Assembly (NCBI RefSeq): GCF_034555375.1
Contig: NZ_CP140706.1
Location: 1,231,001 to 1,295,000, forward strand
Length of the DNA: 64,000 nucleotides
Reading direction: 5' to 3'
From: Pseudomonas sp. B33.4
Lineage (GTDB): Bacteria; Pseudomonadota; Gammaproteobacteria; Pseudomonadales; Pseudomonadaceae
Shown piece after piece: positions 54,854 to 64,000 of the stretch. Numbering within the stretch: position 1 is the first letter of the stretch; each line of letters opens with the position of its first letter. The notes under the pieces are model-generated. The model did no database searches. It saw only the letters and a list, made by a program, of their open reading frames with translations, and had not been told where the DNA came from. Made by a program: the position numbers and the translations under genes.

Positions 54854-55357
54854 GTGCGTAAGTTGACTCAATTGGTTCTCCTGGCCTCCTTGATGGTGGC
54901 AGGCCCGGCATTTGCCGACATGAAAATTGCCGTTCTGAATTATCAGATGGCCCTGCTGGAATCCGACGCGGCCAAGAAATACGCCGTGGATGCCGAGAAG
55001 AAGTTCGGTCCGCAACTGACCAAACTGAAAACCCTGGAAAGCAGCGCCAAGGGCATTCAGGACCGTCTGATGGCCGGCGGCGACAAAATGCAGCAAGGTG
55101 AACGTGAGCGTCTGGAGCTGGAATTCAAGCAAAAGGCCCGTGACTTCCAGTTCCAGTCCAAGGAGCTGAACGAAGCCAAAGCTGTTGCCGACCGCGAAAT
55201 GCTCAAGCAACTGAAGCCGAAACTGGATAGCGCAGTGGAAGAAGTCATCAAGAAAGGTGGTTTTGACCTGGTGTTCGAGCGTGGCGCAGTGATCGATGTC
55301 AAACCTCAGTACGACATCACGCGCCAGGTTATCGAGCGCATGAATCAGCTGAAGTAA
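54854..55357 (+). CDS. skp: Periplasmic chaperone Skp (OmpH)
   Basis: A trimeric jellyfish-shaped holdase that carries unfolded outer-membrane proteins to BamA. 167 residues. The signal peptide ends in VAGPAFA (residue 21). The mature protein has a small beta body and long alpha arms (KKFGPQLTKLKTLESSAKGI, then the Lys/Glu-rich ERERLELEFKQKARDFQF). The GTG start at 54854 is supported by TAGGAG 7 bases upstream. It lies between bamA and lpxD, the usual place. Confidence 0.96.
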   Translation: MRKLTQLVLLASLMVAGPAFADMKIAVLNYQMALLESDAAKKYAVDAEKKFGPQLTKLKTLESSAKGIQDRLMAGGDKMQQGERERLELEFKQKARDFQFQSKELNEAKAVADREMLKQLKPKLDSAVEEVIKKGGFDLVFERGAVIDVKPQYDITRQVIERMNQLK

Positions 55358-55360
55358 CCC

Positions 55361-56416
55361 ATGACCGTGACTATCAAGCTCGGCCAGTTGGCCGAGTTCC
55401 TCGGCGCCACCCTGCTTGGCGACCCTGAGACGCAAATTACTGGGCTAGCCACTTTGCAAGAGGCTGGCCCAGCTCAGTTGAGCTTTCTGGCAAACCCTCA
55501 ATATCGCAAATACCTGGCAGGCTCGCAGGCAGCAGCACTGCTGCTCAAAGAGGCCGATGCCGAAGGTTTTGCCGGTAATGCGTTGGTGGTGCCTGATCCT
55601 TATCTGGCTTACGCACGCATCTCACACTTGTTCGATCCCAAGCCAAAAGCCACTTCGGGTATCCATCCTTCGGCGGTCATTGCGGCAGACGCAGTGGTTG
55701 ATCCAACCGCCAGTGTCGGCCCTTTCGTGGTGATCGAGGCTGGTGCGCGGATCGGTGCGCAAGTGACACTGGGCGCGCATTGCGTCATCGGTGCACGCAG
55801 CGAAATCGGTGAGGGCGGCTGGCTCGCTCCACGCGTGACGCTGTATCACGATGTACGTATCGGCCAGCGCGTAGTGATTCAGTCCGGTGCCGTGCTAGGT
55901 GGTGAAGGCTTCGGCTTCGCCAACGAAAAAGGAATCTGGCAGAAGATCGCCCAGATCGGTGGCGTGACCATCGGCGACGATGTCGAGATTGGCGTGAATA
56001 CCGCCATCGACCGCGGCGCTCTGGCCGATACCGTAATCGGTAATGGCGTGAAGCTCGACAACCAGATCCAGATTGCCCACAACGTTCAGGTCGGTGATCA
56101 CACCGCCATGGCGGCGTGCGTCGGGATCTCCGGCAGCACCAAAATCGGCAAGCACTGCATGCTCGCCGGCGGTGTCGGGCTGGTCGGCCACATTGATATT
56201 TGCGACAACGTTTTCCTGACCGGGATGACCATGGTGACTCACTCGATTACCGAGCCGGGTGCCTATTCTTCCGGCACAGCCATGCAACCGGCGGCCGAGT
56301 GGCGTAAAAGCGCGGCCCGCATTCGTCAGCTCGATGACATCGCGCGGCGTTTGAAACAGCTGGAAAAGCGCGTAGGGGAAGTGACCCCTGACAGCAATGC
56401 TTCATCAGATGGCTGA
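55361..56416 (+). CDS. lpxD: UDP-3-O-acyl-glucosamine N-acyltransferase
   Basis: Adds the second acyl chain (N-linked) in lipid A synthesis. 351 residues. The N-terminal uridine-binding domain (about 1-95) contains [21 protein letters not shown] left-handed beta-helix of hexapeptide repeats runs from about 100 to 310, with the catalytic His in [19 protein letters not shown]. The C-terminal helical extension ends near [12 protein letters not shown]. It starts 3 bases after the skp stop. Confidence 0.97.
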   Translation: MTVTIKLGQLAEFLGATLLGDPETQITGLATLQEAGPAQLSFLANPQYRKYLAGSQAAALLLKEADAEGFAGNALVVPDPYLAYARISHLFDPKPKATSGIHPSAVIAADAVVDPTASVGPFVVIEAGARIGAQVTLGAHCVIGARSEIGEGGWLAPRVTLYHDVRIGQRVVIQSGAVLGGEGFGFANEKGIWQKIAQIGGVTIGDDVEIGVNTAIDRGALADTVIGNGVKLDNQIQIAHNVQVGDHTAMAACVGISGSTKIGKHCMLAGGVGLVGHIDICDNVFLTGMTMVTHSITEPGAYSSGTAMQPAAEWRKSAARIRQLDDIARRLKQLEKRVGEVTPDSNASSDG

Positions 56417-56522
56417 TACCATTTCCATATCAAGTGTGCACAGCCGCTAGACTGCCTCCTTGATTTGCTAGAGGAGTGCGCGTCAGTCGCGCTCCCAATC
56501 TTTACATAGGCTTCCCCCCGAA

Positions 56523-56963
56523 ATGATGGACATCAACGAGATTCGCGAATACCTGCCTCACCGTTACCCGTTCCTGCTGGTGGACCGGGTGGTGGAACTG
56601 GACACTGAAGGCAAGCGCATTCGCGCCTACAAGAATGTCAGCATCAATGAACCGTTCTTCAATGGTCACTTCCCTGCGCATCCAATCATGCCGGGCGTGC
56701 TGATCATCGAAGCGATGGCTCAGGCTGCCGGGATCCTCGGTTTCAAAATGCTTGACGTGAAGCCAGCCGACGGCACGCTTTACTACTTCGTCGGTTCCGA
56801 CAAGCTGCGTTTCCGCCAGCCAGTCAAGCCGGGTGACCAGCTGATCCTTGAAGCGACCTTCATCAGCTGCAAGCGCAAGATCTGGAAATTCGAATGCCAG
56901 GCTTCGGTGGATGGCAAACCGGTCTGCTCGGCAGAGATCATCTGTGCGGAACAAAAAGTATGA
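56523..56963 (+). CDS. fabZ: 3-Hydroxyacyl-ACP dehydratase FabZ
   Basis: Dehydrates (3R)-hydroxyacyl-ACP in fatty-acid elongation. 146 residues, hot-dog fold. The catalytic His and Glu are in [20 protein letters not shown]; the [20 protein letters not shown] strand is typical. Two ATG codons in a row occur at 56523 and 56526, so the start is uncertain by one residue, and the ribosome site is weak. It overlaps lpxA by 4 bases (ATGA), which couples the enzymes competing for the same acyl-ACP pool. Confidence 0.97.
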   Translation: MMDINEIREYLPHRYPFLLVDRVVELDTEGKRIRAYKNVSINEPFFNGHFPAHPIMPGVLIIEAMAQAAGILGFKMLDVKPADGTLYYFVGSDKLRFRQPVKPGDQLILEATFISCKRKIWKFECQASVDGKPVCSAEIICAEQKV

Positions 56964-57736
56964 GTTTGATTGACCCTCGCGCAATCATCGATCCGTCGGC
57001 CGTTCTGGCTGACGGCGTCGAGGTCGGCCCGTGGTCGATCATCGGCGCAGGTGTGGAAATCGGCGAGGGTACCGTGATCGGGCCGCATGTGATCCTCAAA
57101 GGCCCGACCCGCATCGGCAAGCACAATCGCATCTACCAGTTTTCCTCGGTAGGCGAAGACACGCCCGATCTGAAGTACAAGGGTGAAGAAACCCGCCTGG
57201 TGATCGGTGACCACAACGTCATCCGCGAAGGTGTGACCATTCACCGTGGCACCGTGCAGGACCGTTCGGAAACCACGCTGGGCGACCACAACCTGATCAT
57301 GGCCTACGCACACATCGGCCATGACAGTGTCATCGGCAATCACTGCATTCTGGTCAACAACACGGCATTGGCCGGCCATGTGCATGTGGATGACTGGGCA
57401 ATCCTCTCCGGGTTTACCCTGGTTCACCAGTATTGCCACATCGGCGCTCACAGCTTTTCCGGTATGGGCACTGCCATCGGCAAGGACGTTCCGGCGTTCG
57501 TCACCGTATTCGGCAACCCCGCCGAAGCGCGCAGCATGAACTTCGAAGGCATGCGCCGTCGTGGTTTCAGCGAAGACGCGATCCACACCCTGCGTCGCGC
57601 TTACAAAACCGTCTATCGCCAAGGCCTCACGGTCGAGCAGGCACTGGCCGAACTGGTCGAACCTGCTGCGCAGTTCCCGGAAGTCGCGATATTCCGTGAC
57701 TCCATCCAGTCGTCGACTCGCGGCATCACTCGCTGA
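56960..57736 (+). CDS. lpxA: UDP-N-acetylglucosamine O-acyltransferase LpxA
   Basis: The first step of lipid A synthesis: it transfers a 3-hydroxyacyl chain from ACP to UDP-GlcNAc. 258 residues. Hexapeptide-repeat beta-helix (1-190), with the catalytic His in [12 protein letters not shown] and the acyl-ruler region around [19 protein letters not shown]. The C-terminal helical domain begins near [20 protein letters not shown]. In P. aeruginosa this enzyme prefers C10 hydroxyacyl chains; the same is plausible here but not shown. The start overlaps the fabZ stop. Confidence 0.97.
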   Translation: MSLIDPRAIIDPSAVLADGVEVGPWSIIGAGVEIGEGTVIGPHVILKGPTRIGKHNRIYQFSSVGEDTPDLKYKGEETRLVIGDHNVIREGVTIHRGTVQDRSETTLGDHNLIMAYAHIGHDSVIGNHCILVNNTALAGHVHVDDWAILSGFTLVHQYCHIGAHSFSGMGTAIGKDVPAFVTVFGNPAEARSMNFEGMRRRGFSEDAIHTLRRAYKTVYRQGLTVEQALAELVEPAAQFPEVAIFRDSIQSSTRGITR

Positions 57737-57738
57737 TC

Positions 57739-58869
57739 ATGGCCAATCTGCGTATTGCGCTGGTGGCAGGTGAAGCTTCCGGTGACATTCTCGGCGCCGG
57801 TCTCATGCGCGCCCTCAAGGCACAGCATCCGGCGGTCGAATTCATCGGCGTCGGCGGCCCGTTGATGCAGGCCGAAGGCCTGACCTCCTATTTTCCGATG
57901 GAACGTTTGTCGGTCATGGGGCTGGTGGAAGTGCTCGGGCGCCTGCGCGAGTTGCTCAAGCGCCGCAAGGACCTGATCGCCACGCTGATCGCCGAGAAGC
58001 CGGACGTGTTCATCGGTATCGACGCCCCGGACTTCAACCTCAATATCGAACTCAAGTTGCGTCAGGCCGGGATCAAGACCGTGCATTACGTCAGCCCGTC
58101 GGTTTGGGCGTGGCGGCAGAAGCGTGTGCTGAAGATCCGCGAAGGTTGCGACCTGATGTTGACGCTGCTGCCGTTCGAAGCAAAGTTCTACGAAGAAAAA
58201 GGCGTACCGGTACGGTTTGTCGGTCACACGCTGGCCGATACCATTCCGCTGGAAGCTGATCGCGCTGCGGCGCGTGCCGAACTCGGCCTGCCCGACGGTC
58301 CGCTGGTGGCGTTGATGCCCGGCAGCCGTGGTGGCGAAGTGTCCCGCCTCGGCGCGCTGTTCCTCGATACTGCCGAACGTCTGCGTGCGATGCGCCCGGG
58401 TTTGCGCTTTGTCATCCCGTGCGCCAATGCCGAACGCCGCGCGCAGCTTGAAGAGCTGCTCGCAGGCCGGGATCTGCCGGTGACCCTGCTCGATGGCAGA
58501 TCGCATCTGGCCTTGGCGGCGTGCAATGCGGTGTTGATCGCCTCTGGCACGGCCACATTGGAAGCGCTGTTGTACAAGCGGCCGATGGTCGTCGCGTACC
58601 GTTTGGCACCGCTGACGTTCTGGATTCTTAAACGTATGGTCAAGAGCCCGTACGTGTCCTTGCCGAATCTGCTGGCCCAGCGTCTGCTGGTCCCGGAATT
58701 GTTGCAGGATGATGCGACGGTCGAAGCATTGGCGCAGACCCTGTCGCCGCTGATCGAAGGTGGCGAAGAGCAGACCCGCGGTTTCGACGAAATCCACCGC
58801 ACGCTGCGGCTGGATGCCTCCAATCAAGCGGCGGACGCCGTCCTTAACCTGATCGGTCAGACACGATGA
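57739..58869 (+). CDS. lpxB: Lipid-A-disaccharide synthase
   Basis: Joins UDP-diacyl-glucosamine to lipid X, giving the disaccharide core of lipid A. 376 residues, GT19 family, peripheral membrane. Signatures are [19 protein letters not shown] at the start, the [11 protein letters not shown] segment, [18 protein letters not shown], the [14 protein letters not shown] motif, and [13 protein letters not shown], then [10 protein letters not shown] near the C-terminus. It begins 2 bases after lpxA and overlaps rnhB by 4 bases (ATGA). Confidence 0.97.
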   Translation: MANLRIALVAGEASGDILGAGLMRALKAQHPAVEFIGVGGPLMQAEGLTSYFPMERLSVMGLVEVLGRLRELLKRRKDLIATLIAEKPDVFIGIDAPDFNLNIELKLRQAGIKTVHYVSPSVWAWRQKRVLKIREGCDLMLTLLPFEAKFYEEKGVPVRFVGHTLADTIPLEADRAAARAELGLPDGPLVALMPGSRGGEVSRLGALFLDTAERLRAMRPGLRFVIPCANAERRAQLEELLAGRDLPVTLLDGRSHLALAACNAVLIASGTATLEALLYKRPMVVAYRLAPLTFWILKRMVKSPYVSLPNLLAQRLLVPELLQDDATVEALAQTLSPLIEGGEEQTRGFDEIHRTLRLDASNQAADAVLNLIGQTR

Positions 58870-59507
58870 GCAAGACAAGCCTGCAGATGGGCCTGGATTT
58901 CACCCTGGTCGCCGAAGTCGAAGAACTGGTCGCCGGTGTCGATGAAGTCGGTCGCGGCCCGTTGTGTGGGGCCGTGGTGACGGCAGCGGTAATCCTCGAT
59001 CCGAACCGGCCCATCCTCGGCCTCAACGACTCGAAGAAACTCACCGAAGCCAAGCGTGAAAAGCTCTACGACGAGATCATCGAGAAATCCCTGAGCTGGT
59101 GCATCGCTCGCGCCGAAGTCGAAGAAATCGACGAGTTGAACATCCTCCACGCAACCATGCTGGCCATGCAGCGCGCAGTGGCCGGCCTGCACATTCAGCC
59201 GAAACTGGCGATGATCGACGGCAACCGCTGCCCGCAACTGCCGATGCGCGCCGAAGCGGTGGTGCAGGGCGACGGCAAGGTGCCGGCGATTGCTGCAGCG
59301 TCGATTCTGGCCAAAGTCAGTCGCGACCGTGAAATGGCTGCGTTCGAATTGATCTACCCGGGGTACGGCATCGGCGGCCATAAAGGCTACCCGACGCCCG
59401 TTCATCTGGAAGCATTGGTGCGTCTCGGCCCGACGCCGATTCACCGGCGCTCGTTTGCCCCGGTGCGTCAGGCTTATGAAGCGCTGGAAGGCTTGACACA
59501 GGTTTAG
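58866..59507 (+). CDS. rnhB: Ribonuclease HII
   Basis: Cleaves RNA in RNA-DNA hybrids, including single ribonucleotides in DNA. 213 residues. The catalytic DE pair is in [16 protein letters not shown], with further acidic residues in [10 protein letters not shown] and the [12 protein letters not shown] helix. The ending [15 protein letters not shown] is typical. The start overlaps the lpxB stop (ATGA), so it is translated from the lipid A transcript. A hairpin after the stop separates it from dnaE. Confidence 0.97.
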   Translation: MSKTSLQMGLDFTLVAEVEELVAGVDEVGRGPLCGAVVTAAVILDPNRPILGLNDSKKLTEAKREKLYDEIIEKSLSWCIARAEVEEIDELNILHATMLAMQRAVAGLHIQPKLAMIDGNRCPQLPMRAEAVVQGDGKVPAIAAASILAKVSRDREMAAFELIYPGYGIGGHKGYPTPVHLEALVRLGPTPIHRRSFAPVRQAYEALEGLTQV

Positions 59508-59531
59508 TCGCAAGGCTGATGTTTTGTTCGA

Positions 59532-59560
59532 GGCCCGGTACAATCCGGGCCTTGTTGTCT
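59532..59560 (+). terminator. Hairpin between rnhB and dnaE
   Basis: A perfect 7-bp stem GGCCCGG/CCGGGCC with the loop TACAAT, followed by TTGTTGTCT. It is probably a terminator for the lpx-rnhB transcript; the loop resembles a -10 box but has no matching -35. Confidence 0.65.
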
Positions 59561-59583
59561 CTATGTAACTGGACAGGATCACT

Positions 59584-62500
59584 ATGCCGGCTTCATTCGT
59601 TCATCTACGCCTGCACACTGAATACTCCCTGGTCGACGGGCTGGTGCGGATCAAGCCACTGGTCAAGGCGCTGACCGGCATGAACATGCCGGCGGTCGCG
59701 GTCACCGACCAGAACAACATGTGTTCCCTGGTCAAATTCTATAAAAACACCATGGGCGCTGGCATCAAGCCAATCTGCGGCGCCGACCTGTGGCTGTCAA
59801 ACAAGGACCCGGACGCACCGCTGAGTCGACTCAGCCTGCTGGTGATGAACGCCAAGGGCTATCGCAACCTCACCGAGTTGATCTCGCGCGGCTTCATCGA
59901 AGGCCAGCGCAACGGCATGATCATCGTCGAGCGCGAGTGGGTTGCTGAGGCCAACGAAGGGCTGATCATGCTGTCCGCCGCCAAAGAAGGCGAAATCGGC
60001 ATGGCGATGATCGGCGGCAACCCGGCTGAGGCCGAGGCTTTGGCCCGCGAATGGATGGCGGTGTTCCCGGATCGCTTCTATCTGGAAATCCAGCGCACCA
60101 ATCGCCCCAACGATGAAGAGCAACTGCACGGTGCTGTCGCGCTCGCTGACAAGCTCGGCGCGCCGCTGGTGGCGACCAACGATGTGCGCTTCATCAAGCA
60201 GGAAGACTTCGCCGCCCACGAAACCCGCGTCTGCATCGGTGAGGGCCGCGCCCTCGACGATCCGCGCCGTTCGAAGAATTACAGCGATCAGCAATACCTG
60301 AAAAGCGCCGAGGAAATGATCGAGCTGTTCAGCGATATTCCCGACGCGATTGAAAACACCGTCGAGATCGCCAAGCGCTGCAACATCGAAGTGAAACTGG
60401 GCACTCACTTCCTGCCCAACTTCCCGATTCCCGATGGCATGACCATCGATGAATACTTCCGCAAGGTGTCCTTCGACGGTCTCGAAGAACGCTTGTCCGT
60501 TCTGCTGCCCAAAGACACCACCGAGGATTACGAAGCCAAACGTCAGGTCTACGTCGACCGCTTGAATTTCGAGCTGGATATAATCATCCAGATGGGGTTC
60601 CCCGGTTACTTCCTGATCGTTATGGACTTTATCCAGTGGGCCAAGAACAACGGTGTGCCGGTAGGTCCTGGCCGTGGATCGGGTGCCGGGTCGCTGGTGG
60701 CCTACGTGCAGAAGATCACCGACCTCGACCCGCTGGAATACGACCTGCTGTTCGAACGTTTCCTTAACCCGGAACGGGTTTCGATGCCCGACTTCGACGT
60801 CGACTTCTGCATGGACGGTCGTGACCGCGTAATCGACTACGTGGCCGAGAAATACGGCCGCAACGCGGTGAGTCAGATCATCACCTTCGGTTCCATGGCC
60901 GCAAAAGCGGTGGTGCGTGACGTGGCGCGGGTACAGGGCAAGTCCTATGGCCTGGCGGATCGTCTGTCGAAGATGATTCCGTTCGAAGTCGGCATGACCC
61001 TGGAAAAAGCCTACGAGCAGGAAGAAATCCTGCGTGACTTCATCAAGGTCGATGAAGAGGCTGCGGAAATCTGGGAGATGGCGCGCAAGCTCGAGGGCGT
61101 TGTGCGTAACGTCGGTAAACACGCCGGTGGTGTGGTGATCGCGCCGACCAAACTGACCGACTTCTCGCCGATCTATTGCGACGAGGCCGGCGACGGTCTG
61201 GTAACCCAGTTCGACAAGGACGACGTTGAAGCCGCCGGTCTGGTGAAGTTCGACTTCCTCGGTCTGCGAACCCTGACGATCATCGACTGGGCGCTGAAAA
61301 CCATTAACCGCGACCGCGCCAAGGTCAACGAGCCGCCGCTGGATATTGCGTTTATCCCGCTGGACGACAAGCCGACGTACTCGTTGTTGCAGAAAGCTGA
61401 AACCACTGCGGTGTTCCAGCTTGAATCGCGCGGCATGAAAGAGCTGATCAAAAAGCTCAAGCCCGACTGCCTCGAAGACTTGATCGCACTGGTGGCCCTG
61501 TTCCGTCCGGGACCGCTGCAGTCCGGCATGGTGGATGACTTCATCAACCGTAAGCACGGTCGCGCCGAACTGGCGTACCCGCACTCGGACTACCAGTACG
61601 AAGGCCTCAAGCCTGTTCTGGCGCCGACTTACGGCATCATCCTGTATCAGGAACAGGTGATGCAGATTGCCCAGGTCATGGCCGGTTACACCCTCGGTGG
61701 TGCGGACATGCTGCGTCGTGCGATGGGTAAGAAAAAACCCGAGGAAATGGCCAAGCAGCGCGGCGGTTTCATTGAGGGTTGCGCGACCAACAATATCGAC
61801 GCCGACCTTGCCGGTAACATCTTTGACCTGGTAGAAAAATTCGCCGGTTACGGCTTCAACAAATCCCACTCCGCCGCCTACGGTCTGGTGTCGTACCAGA
61901 CCGCGTGGCTGAAGGCTCACTACCCGGCGCCGTTCATGGCTGCGGTACTCTCGGCGGATATGCACAACACCGACAAGGTCGTGACCTTGATCGAGGAAGT
62001 GCGCACGATGAAGCTGCGCCTCGACGCGCCGGACGTGAATACGTCGGAGTTCAAGTTCACGGTGAACGATGAGGGCCGAATCATCTATGGCCTGGGCGCG
62101 ATCAAAGGCGTAGGCGAGGGGCCGGTTGAGGCGATCACTGAGGCGCGTCTGGCGGGGCCATTCAAGGACCTGTTCGATTTCTGCGCCCGGGTCGACCTCA
62201 AGCGCATCAACAAACGCACGCTCGACGGCTTGATCCGCAGCGGCGCTCTGGATCGCCTTGGTCCGTACTTCCACGATGAGCAAAAAGCCTACCAGGCCAA
62301 CATCGATCGCAACCGCGCGGTGCTGCTGACGGCCATGGAGGAGGCGATCAAGGCCGCCGAACAAACTGCACGCACTCAGGACAGCGGGCACTCGGACCTG
62401 TTCGGTGGACTGTTCGTCGAAGAGGACGCTGACGTTTACGCCAACCACCGCAAGGCCAAGGAGTTGACGCTCAAGGAGCGGCTCAAAGGGGAGAAAGACA

Positions 62501-63105
62501 CCCTGGGCCTGTACCTGACCGGTCACCCGATTGATGAATACGAAGGTGAAATCCGTCGTTTCGCCCGCCAGCGCATCATTGATCTGAAACCGGCGCGGGA
62601 TACCCAGACCGTCGCGGGCATGATCATTGCGCTGCGGGTCATGAAGAACAAGAAGGGCGACAAGATGGGGTTCATCACCCTGGATGACCGCTCTGGACGC
62701 ATCGAGGCCTCGCTGTTTTCCGAGTCATTCCATGCGGCGCAGTCGTTGTTGCAGACTGACGCGATGGTGGTCGTCGAAGGCGAGGTCAGCAATGACGACT
62801 TCTCCGGTGGCCTGAAGCTGCGGGTCAAGCGCGTGATGAGCATGGAAGACGCTCGGACCAACCTGGCCGAAAGCCTGCGTCTGAAGCTTCAGACTCAGGA
62901 CTTGAAAGGCGATCAGCTACGCTGGTTGGGCGAGTTGCTCAAGCGTCATCGCGGCGCGTGTCCGGTGACCATGGAGTACACCAGCCCCGATGCGAAGACC
63001 TTGCTGCAGTTTGGCGAGACCTGGCGGATCGACCCGGCGGATGCCTTGATTCAGGCTCTGCGTGACCAGTTCGGGCGAGACAACGTCTTCCTCCAATACC
63101 GTTGA
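59584..63105 (+). CDS. dnaE: DNA polymerase III alpha subunit
   Basis: The replicative polymerase. 1173 residues, the usual DnaE length. The N-terminal PHP domain starts FVHLRLHTEYSLVDGLV. The polymerase core has the catalytic aspartates in MPDFDVDFCMDGRDRV and the GPGRGSGAGSLVAY loop. Then comes the thumb/fingers region with FRPGPLQSGMVDDFI and YQEQVMQIAQ, tandem helix-hairpin-helix motifs near 830-870, an OB domain (TVAGMIIALRVMKNKKGDKM), and a C-terminal tau-binding tail. There is no exonuclease domain, as expected with a separate DnaQ. accA follows after 139 bases. Confidence 0.98.
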   Translation: MPASFVHLRLHTEYSLVDGLVRIKPLVKALTGMNMPAVAVTDQNNMCSLVKFYKNTMGAGIKPICGADLWLSNKDPDAPLSRLSLLVMNAKGYRNLTELISRGFIEGQRNGMIIVEREWVAEANEGLIMLSAAKEGEIGMAMIGGNPAEAEALAREWMAVFPDRFYLEIQRTNRPNDEEQLHGAVALADKLGAPLVATNDVRFIKQEDFAAHETRVCIGEGRALDDPRRSKNYSDQQYLKSAEEMIELFSDIPDAIENTVEIAKRCNIEVKLGTHFLPNFPIPDGMTIDEYFRKVSFDGLEERLSVLLPKDTTEDYEAKRQVYVDRLNFELDIIIQMGFPGYFLIVMDFIQWAKNNGVPVGPGRGSGAGSLVAYVQKITDLDPLEYDLLFERFLNPERVSMPDFDVDFCMDGRDRVIDYVAEKYGRNAVSQIITFGSMAAKAVVRDVARVQGKSYGLADRLSKMIPFEVGMTLEKAYEQEEILRDFIKVDEEAAEIWEMARKLEGVVRNVGKHAGGVVIAPTKLTDFSPIYCDEAGDGLVTQFDKDDVEAAGLVKFDFLGLRTLTIIDWALKTINRDRAKVNEPPLDIAFIPLDDKPTYSLLQKAETTAVFQLESRGMKELIKKLKPDCLEDLIALVALFRPGPLQSGMVDDFINRKHGRAELAYPHSDYQYEGLKPVLAPTYGIILYQEQVMQIAQVMAGYTLGGADMLRRAMGKKKPEEMAKQRGGFIEGCATNNIDADLAGNIFDLVEKFAGYGFNKSHSAAYGLVSYQTAWLKAHYPAPFMAAVLSADMHNTDKVVTLIEEVRTMKLRLDAPDVNTSEFKFTVNDEGRIIYGLGAIKGVGEGPVEAITEARLAGPFKDLFDFCARVDLKRINKRTLDGLIRSGALDRLGPYFHDEQKAYQANIDRNRAVLLTAMEEAIKAAEQTARTQDSGHSDLFGGLFVEEDADVYANHRKAKELTLKERLKGEKDTLGLYLTGHPIDEYEGEIRRFARQRIIDLKPARDTQTVAGMIIALRVMKNKKGDKMGFITLDDRSGRIEASLFSESFHAAQSLLQTDAMVVVEGEVSNDDFSGGLKLRVKRVMSMEDARTNLAESLRLKLQTQDLKGDQLRWLGELLKRHRGACPVTMEYTSPDAKTLLQFGETWRIDPADALIQALRDQFGRDNVFLQYR

Positions 63106-63244
63106 CCGGTGAGTGCCATCATGGCGCTCGCCCGCAACCTGAATTTTTAATCTCGACCTCAGCGCGCCTCTCCCTTAAGGTAGGGCGCGAATAGACAACC
63201 GGCCGGCCCAAGCTTATTTGGGACACGACCCAAGACGGACGCCT

Positions 63245-64000
63245 ATGAACCCGAATTTTCTAGATTTCGAACAGCCGATCGCCGACCTGCAAGCCAAGAT
63301 CGAAGAGTTGCGCTTGGTCGGTAATGACAATTCGCTGAATATCGGCGATGAGATCTCCCGCCTGCAGGACAAGAGCAAAACGCTGACCGAAGACATCTTC
63401 GGCAAGCTGACCAGCTGGCAGATCGCACGCCTGGCGCGTCACCCGAAACGCCCGTACACCCTCGACTACATTCAGCACATCTTCACCGAGTTCGACGAAC
63501 TGCACGGCGACCGTCACTTCTCTGACGACGCGGCAATCGTTGGCGGTATCGCCCGACTGGAAGACCAGCCGGTGATGATCATCGGTCACCAGAAAGGCCG
63601 CGAAGTGCGCGAGAAAGTTCGCCGCAACTTCGGCATGCCGCGTCCGGAAGGCTACCGCAAGGCTTGCCGTCTGATGGAAATGGCCGAACGTTTCAAAATG
63701 CCGATCCTGACCTTCATCGACACCCCGGGCGCTTACCCTGGGATCGACGCTGAAGAGCGCAACCAGAGCGAAGCGATCGCCTGGAACCTGCGTGTGATGT
63801 CGCGCCTGAAGACCCCGATCATCGCCACCGTTATCGGTGAAGGTGGTTCCGGCGGTGCATTGGCGATCGGTGTCTGCGATCAGTTGAACATGCTGCAGTA
63901 CTCGACCTACGCGGTGATCTCGCCGGAAGGTTGCGCTTCGATTCTGTGGAAAACCGCAGAAAAGGCCCCGGATGCCGCTGAAGCGATGGGTATCACCGCC
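63245..64000 (+). CDS. accA: Acetyl-CoA carboxylase carboxyltransferase alpha subunit (3' end outside window)
   Basis: With AccD it transfers CO2 from biotin to acetyl-CoA, the committed step of fatty-acid synthesis. The first 252 residues of about 315 are present, and the frame is still open at the window edge. The start [20 protein letters not shown] is the family N-terminus. The body contains [20 protein letters not shown], the [15 protein letters not shown] helix, [20 protein letters not shown] and [15 protein letters not shown], which form the carboxybiotin site. The ribosome site is weak. The usual neighbour tilS would lie beyond the edge. Confidence 0.97.
   Translation, partial: MNPNFLDFEQPIADLQAKIEELRLVGNDNSLNIGDEISRLQDKSKTLTEDIFGKLTSWQIARLARHPKRPYTLDYIQHIFTEFDELHGDRHFSDDAAIVGGIARLEDQPVMIIGHQKGREVREKVRRNFGMPRPEGYRKACRLMEMAERFKMPILTFIDTPGAYPGIDAEERNQSEAIAWNLRVMSRLKTPIIATVIGEGGSGGALAIGVCDQLNMLQYSTYAVISPEGCASILWKTAEKAPDAAEAMGITA

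Noticed and set aside
52448..55435. A 995-codon open frame antisense to bamA and skp
   Set aside because: High-GC shadow of well-supported genes. Its translation shows no family features and it spans two real genes.
59524..59544. TACAAT in the rnhB-dnaE hairpin loop as a dnaE promoter
   Set aside because: No acceptable -35 at 16-18 bases, and the hexamer is the loop of a perfect GC stem, which fits a terminator better.
59797..62526. A 909-codon open frame antisense to dnaE
   Set aside because: Shadow frame produced by codon bias; dnaE is unambiguous on the other strand.

Overview
The window is about 64 kb of chromosomal core genome from a fluorescent pseudomonad, most likely the Pseudomonas fluorescens group. 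This rests on high GC content, the gene order, and many short palindromic REP/REPIN repeats of the kind typical of that group. Much of the gene order matches what I remember of P. aeruginosa PAO1 around PA3700-PA3639. That comparison is from memory and was not computed.

Layout. (1) 1-7.3 kb: the end of lysS, a TetR regulator, a small lipoprotein, a QEGLA-motif (DUF1704/MATCAP-like) zinc peptidase, an alpha/beta-hydrolase lipoprotein, a repeat cluster, and the envelope-stress pair DUF4398 lipoprotein-lptF with an AlgU-type promoter. (2) 7.3-16.7 kb: a pilin-assembly-annotated protein, ppc, adk, tsaB, a TGATG-coupled pair (hypothetical and DUF72), a PEP-mutase-like enzyme, an extensin-like protein, a protein with an internal duplication, and rsmJ. 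(3) 16.8-21.7 kb: the RND efflux locus mexL | mexJ-mexK with a dyad operator in the divergent gap. (4) 21.7-25.2 kb: the most accessory-looking part, with a structured repeat element, a 5-unit head-to-tail REP array, a lone Fic AMP-transferase, and the genes for a DUF4197 protein and a YbaY-type lipoprotein. (5) 25.2-33.5 kb: plsB, then a block (csp, hypothetical, rlmA, dapE, ndvB) that sits elsewhere (PA1159-PA1163) in PAO1 as I recall it. (6) 33.7-43.7 kb: tcdA, csdE, csdA, dapD, an ArsC/YffB-like protein, a CPA1 antiporter, dapC and glnD. (7) 43.7-64 kb: map, then the long rightward array rpsB-tsf-pyrH-frr-uppS-cdsA-dxr-rseP-bamA-skp-lpxD-fabZ-lpxA-lpxB-rnhB-dnaE-accA. It carries translation, isoprenoid/phospholipid, outer-membrane assembly, lipid A and replication functions.

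Three succinylase-branch lysine/diaminopimelate genes (dapE, dapD, dapC) and the sulfur-transfer/tRNA-modification set (tcdA, csdE, csdA, plus tsaB for the t6A precursor) lie within the window. Genes are densely packed, with frequent ATGA, GTGA or TGATG overlaps.

I found no tRNA, rRNA, CRISPR array, IS element, prophage or recognisable defence island. The most unusual material is non-coding: REPINs with conserved interiors, a 71-bp head-to-tail REP array, a 176-bp nested palindrome whose right arm is amplified as a 113-bp tandem that includes half of a terminator, and a long hairpin-rich repeat downstream of mexK. REP pairs occur only in the first 38 kb and never in the divergent promoter gaps. 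I saw nothing that I can honestly call a new multi-gene system.
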